Assembly: GCF_024199845.1 (NCBI RefSeq)
Contig: NZ_JANADO010000001.1
Coordinates: 5,084,001 to 5,148,000 of the forward strand
Reading direction: 5' to 3'
Length of the DNA stretch: 64,000 nt
Source of the DNA: Bradyrhizobium sp. CCGB12
Lineage (GTDB): Bacteria > Pseudomonadota > Alphaproteobacteria > Rhizobiales > Xanthobacteraceae
The translations under genes were made by a program, and so were the position numbers. The notes under the pieces are model-generated. The model had not been told where the DNA came from. It saw only the letters and a program-made list of their open reading frames with translations, and made no database searches. Positions within the stretch are counted from its first letter, which is position 1. Each line of letters opens with the position of its first letter. This document shows positions 47,301 through 57,500 of this stretch, in pieces.

Positions 47301-48605
47301 ATGACAGTGACCGACATTGCGAGCCGAACCTACAATCACAGCTGGCGGCTGGATCCCATCATCCGCAGCCTGCTTGATACCGATTTCTACAAGCTATTGA
47401 TGTTGCAAATGATTCGGGAAGACTACCCGAATCAGAAGGTGACTTTCTCGGTCATCAACCGCTCGCGCCATGTGCGTCTCGCCGAGATCATCGACGAGGG
47501 CGAGCTGCGCGCCCAGCTCGACCATGCCCGCACCATCCGCTTCTCCAAGAAGGAGCTGATCTGGCTTGCCGGTAATACCTTCTACGGCAAGACACATATG
47601 TTCTCGGCCGACTTCATCCGCTGGCTGGCCGAATTCCGCCTGCCCGAGTACGAGCTGCGCAAGGTCGAAGGCCAGTACGAGCTGCATTTCCACGGCCCCT
47701 GGAGCCACACCACGATGTGGGAAATTCCGGCGCTGGCGATCCTCAACGAGTTGCGCTCGCGCTCGGCGATCAAGGGGCGCGGCAAGTTCGAGCTCGACGT
47801 GCTCTACGCCCGCGCCAAGGCCAAGCTGTGGACCAAGGTGGAGCGGCTGCGCAAGCTGGAGAACTTGCGGCTGTCCGACTTCGGCACCCGCCGCCGTCAC
47901 GGTTTCCTCTGGCAGCGCTGGTGCGTGGAGGCGGTGAAGGAAGGCCTCGGCTCGTCCTTCATCGGCACCTCCAACGTGCTGCTCGCGATGGACAACGATC
48001 TCGAAGCCATCGGCACCAACGCGCATGAATTGCCGATGGTCGCAGCCGCGCTCGCAAGGGACGATGAGGAGTTGCGCTGGGCGCCTTATCGCATCCTCGA
48101 CCAGTGGCGCCAGACCTATGGCGGCAACCTCCTGATCGCGCTGCCCGACGCCTTTGGCACGAAAGCCTTCCTGCGTGACGCGCCGGAATGGGTCGCCGAC
48201 TGGACCGGTTTTCGCCCCGACAGCGCGCCGCCGATCCAGGCCGGCGAGGAGATCGTCGCCTGGTGGGAGAAGAAGGGCCGCAACCCCAGGGACAAGCTGC
48301 TCGTCTTTTCCGACGCGATGGACGTCGGCTCGATCGAGGAGACGTATCACCACTTCGCCGGCCGCGTGCGGCTCTCCTTCGGCTGGGGCACCAACCTCAC
48401 CAACGACTTCGTCGGCTGCACGCCGGACGGCTCGTTCAATCTCGATCCGATCTCGCTGGTCTGCAAGGTCTCGTCGGTCGACGGACATCCGGCCGTCAAG
48501 CTCTCCGACAATCCGGAGAAGGCGACCGGCCTGCCTTCGGAGATCGAGCGTTACCTGCGCGTGTTCGGCGACGCCGGCCGCGTGCGCAAGCCGGTGCTGG
48601 TCTAG
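47301..48605 (+). CDS. pncB: Nicotinate phosphoribosyltransferase
   Basis: A 434-residue enzyme of normal length for PncB. N-terminal [13 protein letters not shown], central [14 protein letters not shown] and [11 protein letters not shown], and [14 protein letters not shown] with [13 protein letters not shown] near the phosphate-binding site are family hallmarks. It makes nicotinate mononucleotide from nicotinate and PRPP with ATP hydrolysis in NAD salvage. It appears monocistronic and is followed by palindromic repeats. Confidence 0.96.
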   Translation: MTVTDIASRTYNHSWRLDPIIRSLLDTDFYKLLMLQMIREDYPNQKVTFSVINRSRHVRLAEIIDEGELRAQLDHARTIRFSKKELIWLAGNTFYGKTHMFSADFIRWLAEFRLPEYELRKVEGQYELHFHGPWSHTTMWEIPALAILNELRSRSAIKGRGKFELDVLYARAKAKLWTKVERLRKLENLRLSDFGTRRRHGFLWQRWCVEAVKEGLGSSFIGTSNVLLAMDNDLEAIGTNAHELPMVAAALARDDEELRWAPYRILDQWRQTYGGNLLIALPDAFGTKAFLRDAPEWVADWTGFRPDSAPPIQAGEEIVAWWEKKGRNPRDKLLVFSDAMDVGSIEETYHHFAGRVRLSFGWGTNLTNDFVGCTPDGSFNLDPISLVCKVSSVDGHPAVKLSDNPEKATGLPSEIERYLRVFGDAGRVRKPVLV

Positions 48606-49022
48606 CAGCAATCCAAACTCTCGATCAGGTCAGCGCTTGTCCGGCGATCCGCGCGTCGTCGCGAAGAAAGGCGTGGATGCCCGGCTCAAGCCCGGGCATG
48701 ACGACGGAGAGCGTGTAGCGCGCACCCACCGCCACGCCGTCATTGCGAGGAGCACTTGCGACGAAGCAATCCAGGATGTTTCCGCGGAGGCAGTCTGGAT
48801 TGCTTCGCTGCGCTCGCAATGACAAGGCTTTGTTCGCCGATGCACCTCGCCAGTTCCGATTGACCGGCATTTGAACCGATCTGCGCGCATCCACTTCACA
48901 GCGCCTTCACCCTGCGGCGCAGTCCCCCGCGCTGTTCAAGCCGAGTTAAGCAACCTTCTCCTCTACTTGGCGTTGCACGCGCAACGCTCCGCTGGGGTTG
49001 TTGATCGATTTGGGGACGCAGG
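48606..49022. other. Intergenic region with repeats and promoter of the GGDEF gene
   Basis: About 420 bases between pncB and the GGDEF gene. The first half is filled by the palindromic repeats at 48671-48823. Reading frames there are by-products of the repeats. The second half should contain the promoter of the GGDEF gene. Confidence 0.6.
48671..48823. repeat. Bradyrhizobium-type palindromic intergenic repeats (two kinds)
   Basis: The first unit (about 48671-48709) is GATGCCCGGCTCAAGCCCGG continuing into GCATGACGACGGAG, a short hairpin. The second unit has long inverted arms: 48739-48774 begins GTCATTGCGAGGAGCACTTG, and 48795-48823 ends CTGCGCTCGCAATGAC, with CTGGATTGCTTCG in the inner part. 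I know both from many intergenic sites in Bradyrhizobium genomes. They could end pncB transcription or stabilise its mRNA. Confidence 0.8.
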
Positions 49023-50336
49023 GTGTTTCGCAGAACAGCGACGTCGACGAAGGGGCACAGTTTCCTTCATGTCATCAAGCTCGTCTCGCCTTTCGTATTG
49101 GTCGTCCTGCTCCAGGCGGCCATCGCGGGATTCAGCCTCGAGGTGATGTCCTCGGTCCGCGCCTATGTCGCTGGCGAGGCGTTGTGGTCGCGCTCGCAGA
49201 AGAACGCCGTCTACTTCCTCAATCTCTATCTGCATTCGGGCGAGGCAAGCCAGTTCGCGCAATATCAGTCCTCGCTCGCCGTTCCCATCGGCGACGAGTT
49301 CGCGCGGTGGGCGCTCGAACGCGATCCGGTCGACGTCGAGGCCGCTCGCATCGGCTTCCTGCAAGGCGGCAACCATCCCGACGACGTACCGGGACTGATC
49401 TGGCTGTTTCGCTACTTCAACCGCGTCAGCTTCCTTCAGGAAGCGATCCGGGAGTGGACCGCCACCGATCCCATGCTGCTGGAGCTCAGCGTGTTCGGCG
49501 AGGTCATCCGGACCGAGCTGAAGAAAGGCCCCATTCAAGACGACGATCGCCTGCAATACCTGTCGTCGCGACTCTCGGAGCTCAATGCCCAATTCACGGT
49601 GCATGCCAACCGGTTCTCCACTGTCCTCGGCGAAGGCTCCCGCGCGATCAAGGTGACGCTGACTTGCATCAACATCGTCACCGCCGTGGCGCTGATCCTG
49701 CTCCTGATCTGGCATACGCGGCGACTGGTGCTGCAACGGCAGGCGTTCGAAGACGCCTTGCATGCCGAGAAGGAGCGCCTGGCCTGGCAGGCGTCGCACG
49801 ACTGGCTGACCGGCCTCTCCAACCGCCGCGCGTTCGAGGCGCGCCTGCAAAGCGAGCTGGACAATGCCGCGGCGGGTCCGCTGGGACTGATTTTGCTCGA
49901 CCTCGACCAGTTCAAGAGTGTCAACGACACCTGCGGCCACCTCGCCGGCGACCGCCTGCTCTGCCAGGTCTCGCGCCTCCTGCAACAGAACCGGCATGCG
50001 CATGATCTGGTGGCCCGGCTCGGCGGCGACGAATTCGGCCTGATCCTGCCGCAGTGCCCGCCCTCAAACGCCGCCGATATCGCCGAACGGCTGCGCCGAT
50101 CACTCGAGCTGTTCAATTTCGCCTGGGACGATCGTTGCTTTGCGGTGACCGCCAGCATTGGCGTCGCCTGCATCGCCGACCGCAACACCGCGATCGAGGA
50201 TGCGATGCGGCGCGCGGATGCCGCCTGCTACCGCGCGAAGGAAAAGGGACGCAACCGGGTTCAGGTCGACGGCGGCAGACCGGACGTCGTCGTCGTTGCG
50301 GCACGGCCGCGCGAACCCGCCGCAGCGCGAGGCTGA
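49023..50336 (+). CDS. Membrane GGDEF diguanylate cyclase
   Basis: A 437-residue protein from GTG 49023. Helix 1 is at about residues 18-40 and helix 2 near 213-232, enclosing a periplasmic helical sensor of unknown ligand. The GGDEF domain (about 255-415) has HDWLTGLSNRRAFEA, LLDLDQFKSVNDTCGH and the intact active site RLGGDEFGL, with SIGVACI. The inhibitory-site R-x-x-D is not obvious upstream of the motif. It should make c-di-GMP. It stands 230 bases upstream of an autotransporter gene on the same strand. Confidence 0.92.
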   Translation: MFRRTATSTKGHSFLHVIKLVSPFVLVVLLQAAIAGFSLEVMSSVRAYVAGEALWSRSQKNAVYFLNLYLHSGEASQFAQYQSSLAVPIGDEFARWALERDPVDVEAARIGFLQGGNHPDDVPGLIWLFRYFNRVSFLQEAIREWTATDPMLLELSVFGEVIRTELKKGPIQDDDRLQYLSSRLSELNAQFTVHANRFSTVLGEGSRAIKVTLTCINIVTAVALILLLIWHTRRLVLQRQAFEDALHAEKERLAWQASHDWLTGLSNRRAFEARLQSELDNAAAGPLGLILLDLDQFKSVNDTCGHLAGDRLLCQVSRLLQQNRHAHDLVARLGGDEFGLILPQCPPSNAADIAERLRRSLELFNFAWDDRCFAVTASIGVACIADRNTAIEDAMRRADAACYRAKEKGRNRVQVDGGRPDVVVVAARPREPAAARG

Positions 50337-50569
50337 TAGCGGCCCGCACCATCTCAACCCGCGGCATCCGATTGCAGACATCGTCCAAGGGTCTCGAGAC
50401 GCGCGGCCATGTGACGTCGCAGCAACATGGCAGCCAAATTGGCTACGTCTTCGCATTTCACCACACTATCTTGCGCGATGGTCCACGATAGCCGGAACCT
50501 CCCTCGCTAAGCATGGCACCAGTCAACGTTGCCTCCCGAATCCGATCGGGTCGCAATAGGAGTTTGCAG

Positions 50570-53239
50570 GTGCTTTGGACTGATTTGCTGGCCTCGCCGG
50601 ATATTCGTCGCACAAGGACATGCCCGCGGCATGCGCTTCTCTTGAGCGCTGCGATCGGCGCTCTTGCCACGGGCGGCGCGCTGCCGTGGCTCACAACGTC
50701 AGCCGAGGCGGCCTGTGTGATTGCCGGAAGCGGTACGCAGACGGCCCTCCAGTCAGGCGATGCAATCACCTGCATCGGAACCGGCAATACCCGCGTCAGA
50801 ACGGCGCCTGCGGTCGGCAATGTCACCGTCAGCATTGGCGACGGCACCGCAACGTCCGTGAACGATCCCGCCTTTGCGGGCGTCGTCTTCGAAGCCGCAT
50901 CCAATGGCGCTATCAACGTTTCCGGCAACGCGTCGATCACGTCCGCCAACAGCGACGGCATTGCAGTGGTGAACGGCAGCAACAACAACACCGTCACGAT
51001 CGATGCGGGTGCCGCGGTCTGGTCATCGGCCGTGGGCGCGGTAGGACTCGCCCTGTCGAATTCCAGCAATAACATCGTCGTCATCGGGGGCACCGTTGGA
51101 AGCGCCGCTCCTCTAACCAGCGGGATCGGCATCGGAGCTGGGGCGGCGAGCAATCAGGTGAACATCCTGTCGGGCGGCCTTGTCTTGGCCGGAAGTGGCT
51201 CGGCCATCGATCTCAGCGGCGCAGGCAACGGGAACACCATCAACAACGCCGGCACGGTCTCGAGTGCTTCAGGCTCCGCAATCCTCGGTTCGACCAATCA
51301 GGACACCGTCATCAACGCCGGCACGATCCAGACCAGCGCCAGCACCGCGATCGACCTCAAGGACGGCGACGACGTCCTCGAACTCCGAGCGGGATCGAAC
51401 GTCATGGGATTCGTCAAAGCTGGCAACGGCAATGACACGCTGCGCCTGGGCGGGACAGCAAACAGTACGTTCGACCTCGCCACCTTTGGCTTCTCCAGCC
51501 AATTCCAGGAATTCGAGGTCCTGGAAAAGACCGGCAGCTCCACCTGGACGCTGACCGGCATCACGATGGACGCAACGGCCACCATGAACGTCCAGGCGGG
51601 CACGCTTATCGTTGACGGTTTGATGGCCAACATCGCGACGACCGTCAGCGGCGGCACGCTCGGCGGCAACGGCGCGATCGGCGGTCTCACCGTGTTGTCC
51701 GGCGGCAGGGTCGCGCCCGGCAATCTCGGCCAGCTCGTCGTTAACGGCAATGCGACGTTCAACGCCGGATCGACCTATGCGATCTCTGTCAACGCGGCCG
51801 GGCAATCCGACAAGATTGCCGCCGTGACCGCCACGCTGAACGGCGGCACCATCGCCGTCACCACCCTTGCGGGCGCCTACGCCCCGTCGACGCAATATAC
51901 CATCCTCAGCACGCTCGGCGGCCTCACCGGGACTTTCTCCGGCGTAACGCTCAGCGGATACAATCCGCAGTTCTTCACCTCCGCCCTCAGCTCTGACGGG
52001 TCTTCGGTTTTCCTGACGCTCAACTACAACAACAGTGCGTTCCCCGCCGTCGCGCAGACGCAAAACCAGAAGGCCGTGGCCGGCGCACTGAGTTCATTCG
52101 GTCCCAACCTGCCTTTCCTCGCATCCTTTGCAGGCCAGAGCGACGCCCAGCTCCGTTACGGTCTGGACCAGCTTTCAGGGGAAGCCGCGACGGGCGCCCA
52201 GCACGGCGCCTTCCAGTTCACGGGCCAGTTTCTCGGACTCATGCTCGATCCGTTCGTCGGCGGCCGCGGGGGCGCAAGCAACGGCATGGGCGACGCGGTG
52301 CTCGGCTTCAGCCCCGAACGCGCTGCGTTGCCGGATGATATCGCCCTCGCCTACAACAAGGTCCTGGGCGTACCGGCCACCAAGGCACCGGCCTTTGCGG
52401 ACCGCTGGTCGGTCTGGGGCACGGCGTTCGGCGGCGCCAACCGCACCAGCGGCGACCCTGTCGTGATCGGGAGTCACGACCTCGGCGCGCGCGCCGGCGG
52501 CGTTGCGGCCGGAGCCGATTATCATTTCAGCCACGACGCGATCGTCGGCTTTGCGCTCTCCGGCGGCGGCACCAAATGGGACCTCGCGCAGGCGATCGGT
52601 GGCGGCAAGAGCGAGGCGTTACAGGCCGGCGTCTACACCGCGGTCCGCAAGGGACCCGGCTATTTCGCCGCCTCGCTCGCCGTGGCCAATCATTGGGTGT
52701 CGACGGACCGACTCGCACCGTTCGGCAACCAGCTCACCGCGAAGTTCGACGCTCAAACCGTCGGCGGCCGCATCGAGGGTGGCTATCGCTTCGCCACGCC
52801 GCTCGGCGGCTTCACGCCCTACGTGGCGGTCCAGGCACAGGTTTTCCGCACACCGACCTATGCCGAGACTGATCTGGCCGGCAGCGGCTTCGGCCTGACC
52901 TATCGGGGACGCACGGCCTCCGACACACGGGGCGAGCTCGGCGCGCGCTTCGATCGGGCGACGCTGGTCTCGCCGAAAGCGGTCCTGATGTTGCGCGGTC
53001 GCGCGGCCTGGGCCCATGATTGGGTCAGCGATCCCTCGCTCGTTGCCGCATTCCAGGCGCTGCCCGGCGCGAGCTTCATCGTCAATGGCGCGACACCGGC
53101 GAAAGATGCCGCGCTCGCATCGGCCGGCGCGGAGCTGAAGTTTGCGAACGGTGTTGCCCTGTCGGCCAAGTTCGACGGCGAGATCGCGGCCCGCAGCACC
53201 ACCTATTCCGGCCTCGCGAGCCTGCGATATGCCTGGTAG
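50570..53239 (+). CDS. Autotransporter (type Va) with beta-helix passenger and outer-membrane barrel
   Basis: About 889 residues from GTG 50570, which has AGGAG seven bases upstream; an ATG at 50513 would add 19 residues without a ribosome site. An extended signal peptide runs to LTTSAEA. The passenger (about 50-590) has Asn/Gly/Thr-rich repeats typical of a right-handed beta helix (NGAINVSGNASITSANSDG, VSGGTLGGNGAIGGLTVLSG). The last 280 residues form the autotransporter barrel and end in SLRYAW with an aromatic terminal residue. It exports or displays its passenger at the cell surface; no catalytic motif was seen, so adhesion is a guess. Confidence 0.9.
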   Translation: MLWTDLLASPDIRRTRTCPRHALLLSAAIGALATGGALPWLTTSAEAACVIAGSGTQTALQSGDAITCIGTGNTRVRTAPAVGNVTVSIGDGTATSVNDPAFAGVVFEAASNGAINVSGNASITSANSDGIAVVNGSNNNTVTIDAGAAVWSSAVGAVGLALSNSSNNIVVIGGTVGSAAPLTSGIGIGAGAASNQVNILSGGLVLAGSGSAIDLSGAGNGNTINNAGTVSSASGSAILGSTNQDTVINAGTIQTSASTAIDLKDGDDVLELRAGSNVMGFVKAGNGNDTLRLGGTANSTFDLATFGFSSQFQEFEVLEKTGSSTWTLTGITMDATATMNVQAGTLIVDGLMANIATTVSGGTLGGNGAIGGLTVLSGGRVAPGNLGQLVVNGNATFNAGSTYAISVNAAGQSDKIAAVTATLNGGTIAVTTLAGAYAPSTQYTILSTLGGLTGTFSGVTLSGYNPQFFTSALSSDGSSVFLTLNYNNSAFPAVAQTQNQKAVAGALSSFGPNLPFLASFAGQSDAQLRYGLDQLSGEAATGAQHGAFQFTGQFLGLMLDPFVGGRGGASNGMGDAVLGFSPERAALPDDIALAYNKVLGVPATKAPAFADRWSVWGTAFGGANRTSGDPVVIGSHDLGARAGGVAAGADYHFSHDAIVGFALSGGGTKWDLAQAIGGGKSEALQAGVYTAVRKGPGYFAASLAVANHWVSTDRLAPFGNQLTAKFDAQTVGGRIEGGYRFATPLGGFTPYVAVQAQVFRTPTYAETDLAGSGFGLTYRGRTASDTRGELGARFDRATLVSPKAVLMLRGRAAWAHDWVSDPSLVAAFQALPGASFIVNGATPAKDAALASAGAELKFANGVALSAKFDGEIAARSTTYSGLASLRYAW

Positions 53240-53252
53240 CGGCGCCGCCTCA

Positions 53253-53900
53253 TCAGGCTAGCCGTGCGCCGACCGGCAAAATGCCGAGGCCGGCGAGATG
53301 GGCGTCAACAAACTGCTCGATCTGCTGGCGCAACATCTGCGGCGGCACGGCCACCATGCGTTCCTCGAGGCCGAGCGAGATGATGCCATGCACCGCTGAA
53401 AACAGCGTACGCGACAGCAGCGCGATCTTCACGTCATCCGCGTCAGGCAATAGCCGCACCAGGGGTGGATGCATCAGCGCGAAGGCGTCCATCACCATTT
53501 GAAGGATGTCGTCCGGATAAGGACGATCGTCCTCCATCCGATGCTCGAACAGGGAGCGCAGCAGATTGGCGTGCCCAGCAAAGAAGTCGAGATAGGTCGC
53601 GGCAAGCCCATGGAGCTGGCCAACGGGATCCTCTGCAGGAACGCCGCGGAGTCGCGCCGTGAGGGCCTGAACGGTCTCCCGATTGACGGTCAGGATCACC
53701 CCGTCGAAGTCGCCAAACTCGTTGTAGACGCTGCCAACCGAACAGCCGACAGCCTCCGCAACGTCCCGAACCTTCAATGATCTCAGCCCCTTAGCTGAAA
53801 TTATGCTGCGGGCGATCTCCACGATCTGGAGCCGTCGCCGATTTTTTTTCTGCTCCCGCAGCGATTCTTCTTGAACATTGTTCATTTTCAAGCTATTCAT
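53253..53900 (-). CDS. TetR-family transcriptional repressor
   Basis: About 215 residues from ATG 53900; ATG 53885 (210 residues) is as likely, and upstream extensions are shadows. The N-terminal helix-turn-helix is IVEIARSIISAKGLRSLKVR followed by VAEAVGCSVGSVYNEFGDFD, standard for TetR. The ligand domain (residues 60-200) is helical. Two identical 13-bp palindromes flank or overlap its start, so it probably represses itself and the divergent small gene. It is convergent with the autotransporter, 13 bases apart. Confidence 0.88.
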   Translation of the reverse strand: MNSLKMNNVQEESLREQKKNRRRLQIVEIARSIISAKGLRSLKVRDVAEAVGCSVGSVYNEFGDFDGVILTVNRETVQALTARLRGVPAEDPVGQLHGLAATYLDFFAGHANLLRSLFEHRMEDDRPYPDDILQMVMDAFALMHPPLVRLLPDADDVKIALLSRTLFSAVHGIISLGLEERMVAVPPQMLRQQIEQFVDAHLAGLGILPVGARLA

Positions 53901-53914
53901 GTGAACATTGTTCA
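53872..53914. promoter_or_regulatory. Twin TetR operators
   Basis: The palindrome TGAACATTGTTCA occurs twice, at 53872-53884 and 53902-53914. The copies start 30 bases apart, about three helical turns, so dimers could bind on one face. One copy overlaps the possible start codons of the TetR gene; the other lies just upstream, and about 23 bases before the start of the divergent small gene. Confidence 0.75.
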
Positions 53915-53936
53915 AATTAACCCGGAGACCTGCAAA

Positions 53937-54203
53937 ATGCAAACCCTCGCTGTTGATATCGCCTCCACCTTCGTCGATGACGCCGCTGCTCTCGTGACCG
54001 GCCTCGGCCGGGCCGTCCTCAAGTTCGTGATGGCCCCGGTCGATCGCATCGCAAATGCCTGCGACATCGCCGGCGTGCTCGCTGAGCGGCGCGCGACCTT
54101 CCGGATGTGGCGGACGCGCCGTGCCCATGCCCCTCAGGAGGGCCGCCGGTTCAGCCTGCTCGGTCGCCTCTCGCCCTTTCGCCACCTCGCCCACCTCACC
54201 TGA
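53937..54203 (+). CDS. Small protein of unknown function, divergent from TetR
   Basis: An 88-residue protein from ATG 53937, with GGAG nine bases upstream. The N-terminal half (VDIASTFVDDAAALVTGLGR, VLKFVMAPVDRIANACDIAG) is amphipathic helical and the C-terminal half is basic (RRATFRMWRTRRAHAPQ). There is no signal peptide or clear membrane helix. Its start lies beside the twin TetR operators, so it is probably a TetR-repressed gene. Function not recognised. Confidence 0.6.
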   Translation: MQTLAVDIASTFVDDAAALVTGLGRAVLKFVMAPVDRIANACDIAGVLAERRATFRMWRTRRAHAPQEGRRFSLLGRLSPFRHLAHLT

Positions 54204-54562
54204 GGTGCGCAGCCGGAACGTTCCGATCGGCTCGAATACAAGACCCGGTTGCAAGGAAGGAATTACCATGTCCCGACATTGGCAGCCGTTTCGACAAACC
54301 TTGGCGATGCGGTTCAGCTTTTCCTCATCGCCCCACGCGATATCCACTAGGCGCGGCCCTGCCGCCCGGAAAGTGGCCGCGACCAGATATTTGCGAACCT
54401 AACGAGACCACTTGGAGACCAACAGGATCGGAGGGATCGAGGGGACAAAGCAGGCCGACGACCGTCGTCACCTTGCAATCGTTCGTCCCATACCCTTCTG
54501 GTCGTGACGCTTCACAGACAACGTAACGAACCTCAGGCTGCCTTTTCAAAACAGGACTGGTC
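54204..54562. other. Intergenic region before the LplT-PlsC-ligase fusion gene
   Basis: About 360 bases. It holds one more copy of the palindrome GGAACGTTCC (54215-54224), a possible 44-codon frame at 54268-54402, and the promoter of the large fusion gene starting at 54563. Confidence 0.5.
54268..54402 (+). CDS. Possible 44-codon open frame with strong ribosome site
   Basis: ATG 54268 is preceded by AAGGAAGGAATTACC, a strong ribosome site. The product (begins MSRHWQPFRQTLAMRFSFSS, basic throughout) has no recognised domain. It could be a leader peptide or a real small gene, but the amino-acid composition is not convincing. Confidence 0.28.
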   Translation: MSRHWQPFRQTLAMRFSFSSSPHAISTRRGPAARKVAATRYLRT

Positions 54563-57500
54563 ATGATCAGGGAATTGATGTCGTCACGCCGCTTCGCGCC
54601 GCTGTTCTGGGCGCAATTCTTCTCGGCGCTCAATGACAACGTGCTCAAGAACGCACTCGTCATCATCCTTCTTTATAGTGCCGCGACCGGCCACGGCGAT
54701 GCCCTGGTGACGATCGCAGGCGCCGTCTTCATCTTCCCCTATTTCATCCTGTCCGGACTCGGCGGCCAGCTCGCCGACAAATACATCAAATCCGTTGTCG
54801 CAAGGCGGCTCAAATTCGCCGAGATCTTCGCCGCGTGCTTCGCCGCCGCCGGCTTCTTCCTGCATTCGGTACCGCTCTTGTTCGCAGCGCTCGCGCTGTT
54901 CGGCATCATCGCCGCCCTGTTCGGGCCCGTGAAATATTCCATGCTGCCGGACCAGCTCGCGCTCGGCGAGCTCGCGACCGGAAACGCGCTGGTCGAAGGC
55001 GCAACTTTCATGGCCATCCTGCTCGGCACCGTCGCCGGCGGCCAGTTCGTGGCCGGCTCCGCACATATGGGCTGGGTCGCATCCGCCGTGGTCGCGCTCG
55101 CACTGTTGTCCTGGGCCTTCGCCGCCCGCATTCCGCAGACGACGCCCTCCGCGCCCGACCTGCCCGTCGATGCCAATCCCTGGACCTCGACGCTCAGCCT
55201 ACTCAGGACGTTGCACGCCGACCGCCGGCTGTGGGACGGCACCGTGATCGTCTCCTGGTTCTGGCTGGTCGGCGCGATCGTGCTGTCGCTGCTGCCGGCA
55301 CTGGTCAAGGACGTCGTCGGTGGCACCGAGGGCGTGGTGACGCTGTGTCTTGCGATCTTCGCGATCGGCATCGCCATCGGTTCGCTGTTCGCCGCCAGCC
55401 TGAGCCACGTTCGACCGAACCTCGCTCTCGTGCCGATCGGTGCCATCATCATGGGCTGTGCCGGCCTCGATCTCGCCTGGGCCATCGGCGCGACCACCAA
55501 GGGTCAGGACATCACCGCGGCCAGTTTCGCGACCTCGTTCGCCGGCCTGCGCATGCTGATCGACTTCGTCGCCTTTGCATTCGGCGGCGGTTTGTTCGTC
55601 GTTCCGTCCTTTGCCGCTGTTCAGGCCTGGTCGGTGCCGTCCGAGCGCGCCCGCATCATCGCCGCCGGCAATGTGCTGCAGGCCGCCTTCATGGTGGCCG
55701 GCTCGCTGTTTGTCGCGCTGCTGCAGGCGGCCGGCCTCCATATCGGCTGGATCTTCTTCGGCCTCGCCGTCGCAAGCTTCGGTGCGGTGTGGTTCGTGCT
55801 GACCAAATGGGGCAAGGAAGGCGTGCGCGACTTCGGCGGCTTGCTGTTCCGCGCCCTCTTCCGCACCGAGGTTCGCGGCCTTGAGAACCTGCCGCCTCCG
55901 GGCACCCGCATGCTGATCGCGCCGAACCATGTCAGCCTGATCGATGGCCCGCTGCTGCACGCCGTGCTGCCGATCGACGCGAGCTTCGCCGTGGATACCG
56001 GCATCTCCAAGGCCTGGTGGGCCAAGCCGTTCCTGCGCGTCGTCAAGCATTATACCATGGACCCGACCAAGCCGCTGGCCGCACGCGACCTGATCAAGCT
56101 CGTCGCCGCAGGCGAGCCCGTCGTCATCTTCCCGGAGGGACGCATCACGGTCTCCGGCTCACTGATGAAGGTCTATGACGGCACCGCGATGATCGCGGAC
56201 AAGGCCGACGCCGTGGTCGTGCCTGTCCGCATCGAAGGCGCGCAACGCTCGCATCTCAGCTATCTCAACTCTAGCCAGGTCAAGCGCTCGTGGTTCCCGC
56301 GCGTGACGGTGACCATCCTGCCGCCAATCAAGCTGCCGGTCGATCCGCAGCTGAAGGGCAAGGCGCGCCGCAATGCCGCCGGCGCCGCACTCCAGGACGT
56401 GATGATCGACGCGATGGTCAAGAACGCGATGCTCGATCACACGCTGTTCGAGGCGCTCGGACACGCCTATCGCGACCGCGACACCGGCAAGGTCATCATC
56501 GAGGACGCGCTCGGCACCAAGCTGACCTATCGCAAGCTGATCCTCGGCGCGCAGGTCTTGAGCCGCAAGCTCGAGGCCGGAACCGCGGCCGGCGAGAATG
56601 TCGGTGTGCTGCTGCCAAACTCGGCGGGCGTCGCCGTCGTCTTCATGGCGCTGCAAAACATCGGCCGGGTGCCGGCGATGCTCAACTTCTCGGCCGGCCC
56701 GGTCAACGTCCTCGCCGCCATGAAGGCCGCGCAGGTGAAGACCGTGCTGACGTCGAAGGCCTTCATCGAGAAGGGCAAGCTCGACAAGCTGATGGCCGCG
56801 ATCTCCGCAGAAGCCCGTGTGGTCTATCTCGAAGATGTCAGGGCCTCGATCAGTGTGGCCGACAAGATCAAGGGCCTGCTCGCCGGCACCGCGCCGCGCG
56901 TCACCCGCCAGGCCAACGATCCGGCCGTCGTTCTGTTCACGTCGGGCTCGGAAGGTACGCCCAAGGGCGTGGTGCTGTCCCATCGCAACATCCTCGCCAA
57001 CGCGGCGCAGGCGCTGGCACGGGTCGACGCCAACGCCAATGACAAGGTGTTCAACGTGCTGCCGGTGTTCCACTCCTTCGGTCTGACCGGCGGAATGATG
57101 ATGCCGCTGCTGGCGGGCATTCCGATCTACATGTACCCCTCGCCGCTGCACTACCGGATCGTGCCCGAGCTGATCTACCAGACCGGCGCGACGATCCTGT
57201 TCGGCACCGACACGTTCCTCACCGGCTATGCGCGCTCGGCGCACGCCTACGACTTCCGCACCCTGCGCCTCGTGATCGCGGGCGCCGAAGCGGTCAAGGA
57301 CCGCACCCGCCAGGTGTTTATGGAGCGCTACGGCATCCGCATCCTCGAAGGCTATGGCGTCACCGAGACGGCGCCGGTGCTGGCGATGAACACGCCGATG
57401 GCGAACCGTCCCGGCACCGTCGGCCGCCTCTCGCCGCTGATGGAAAGCCGCCTCGATCCGGTCCCCGGCATCGAGGAAGGTGGACGCCTCTCGGTGCGCG

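Noticed and set aside
48606..48899. Open frames of about 90 codons on the minus strand
   Set aside because: They are translations of the palindromic repeats, giving the familiar C-F-V-A-S-A-P-R-N-D type peptide; not genes.
53901..54347. N-terminal extension of the TetR protein by about 149 codons
   Set aside because: It is antisense to the small divergent gene and runs through the operators; TetR similarity begins near 53885.
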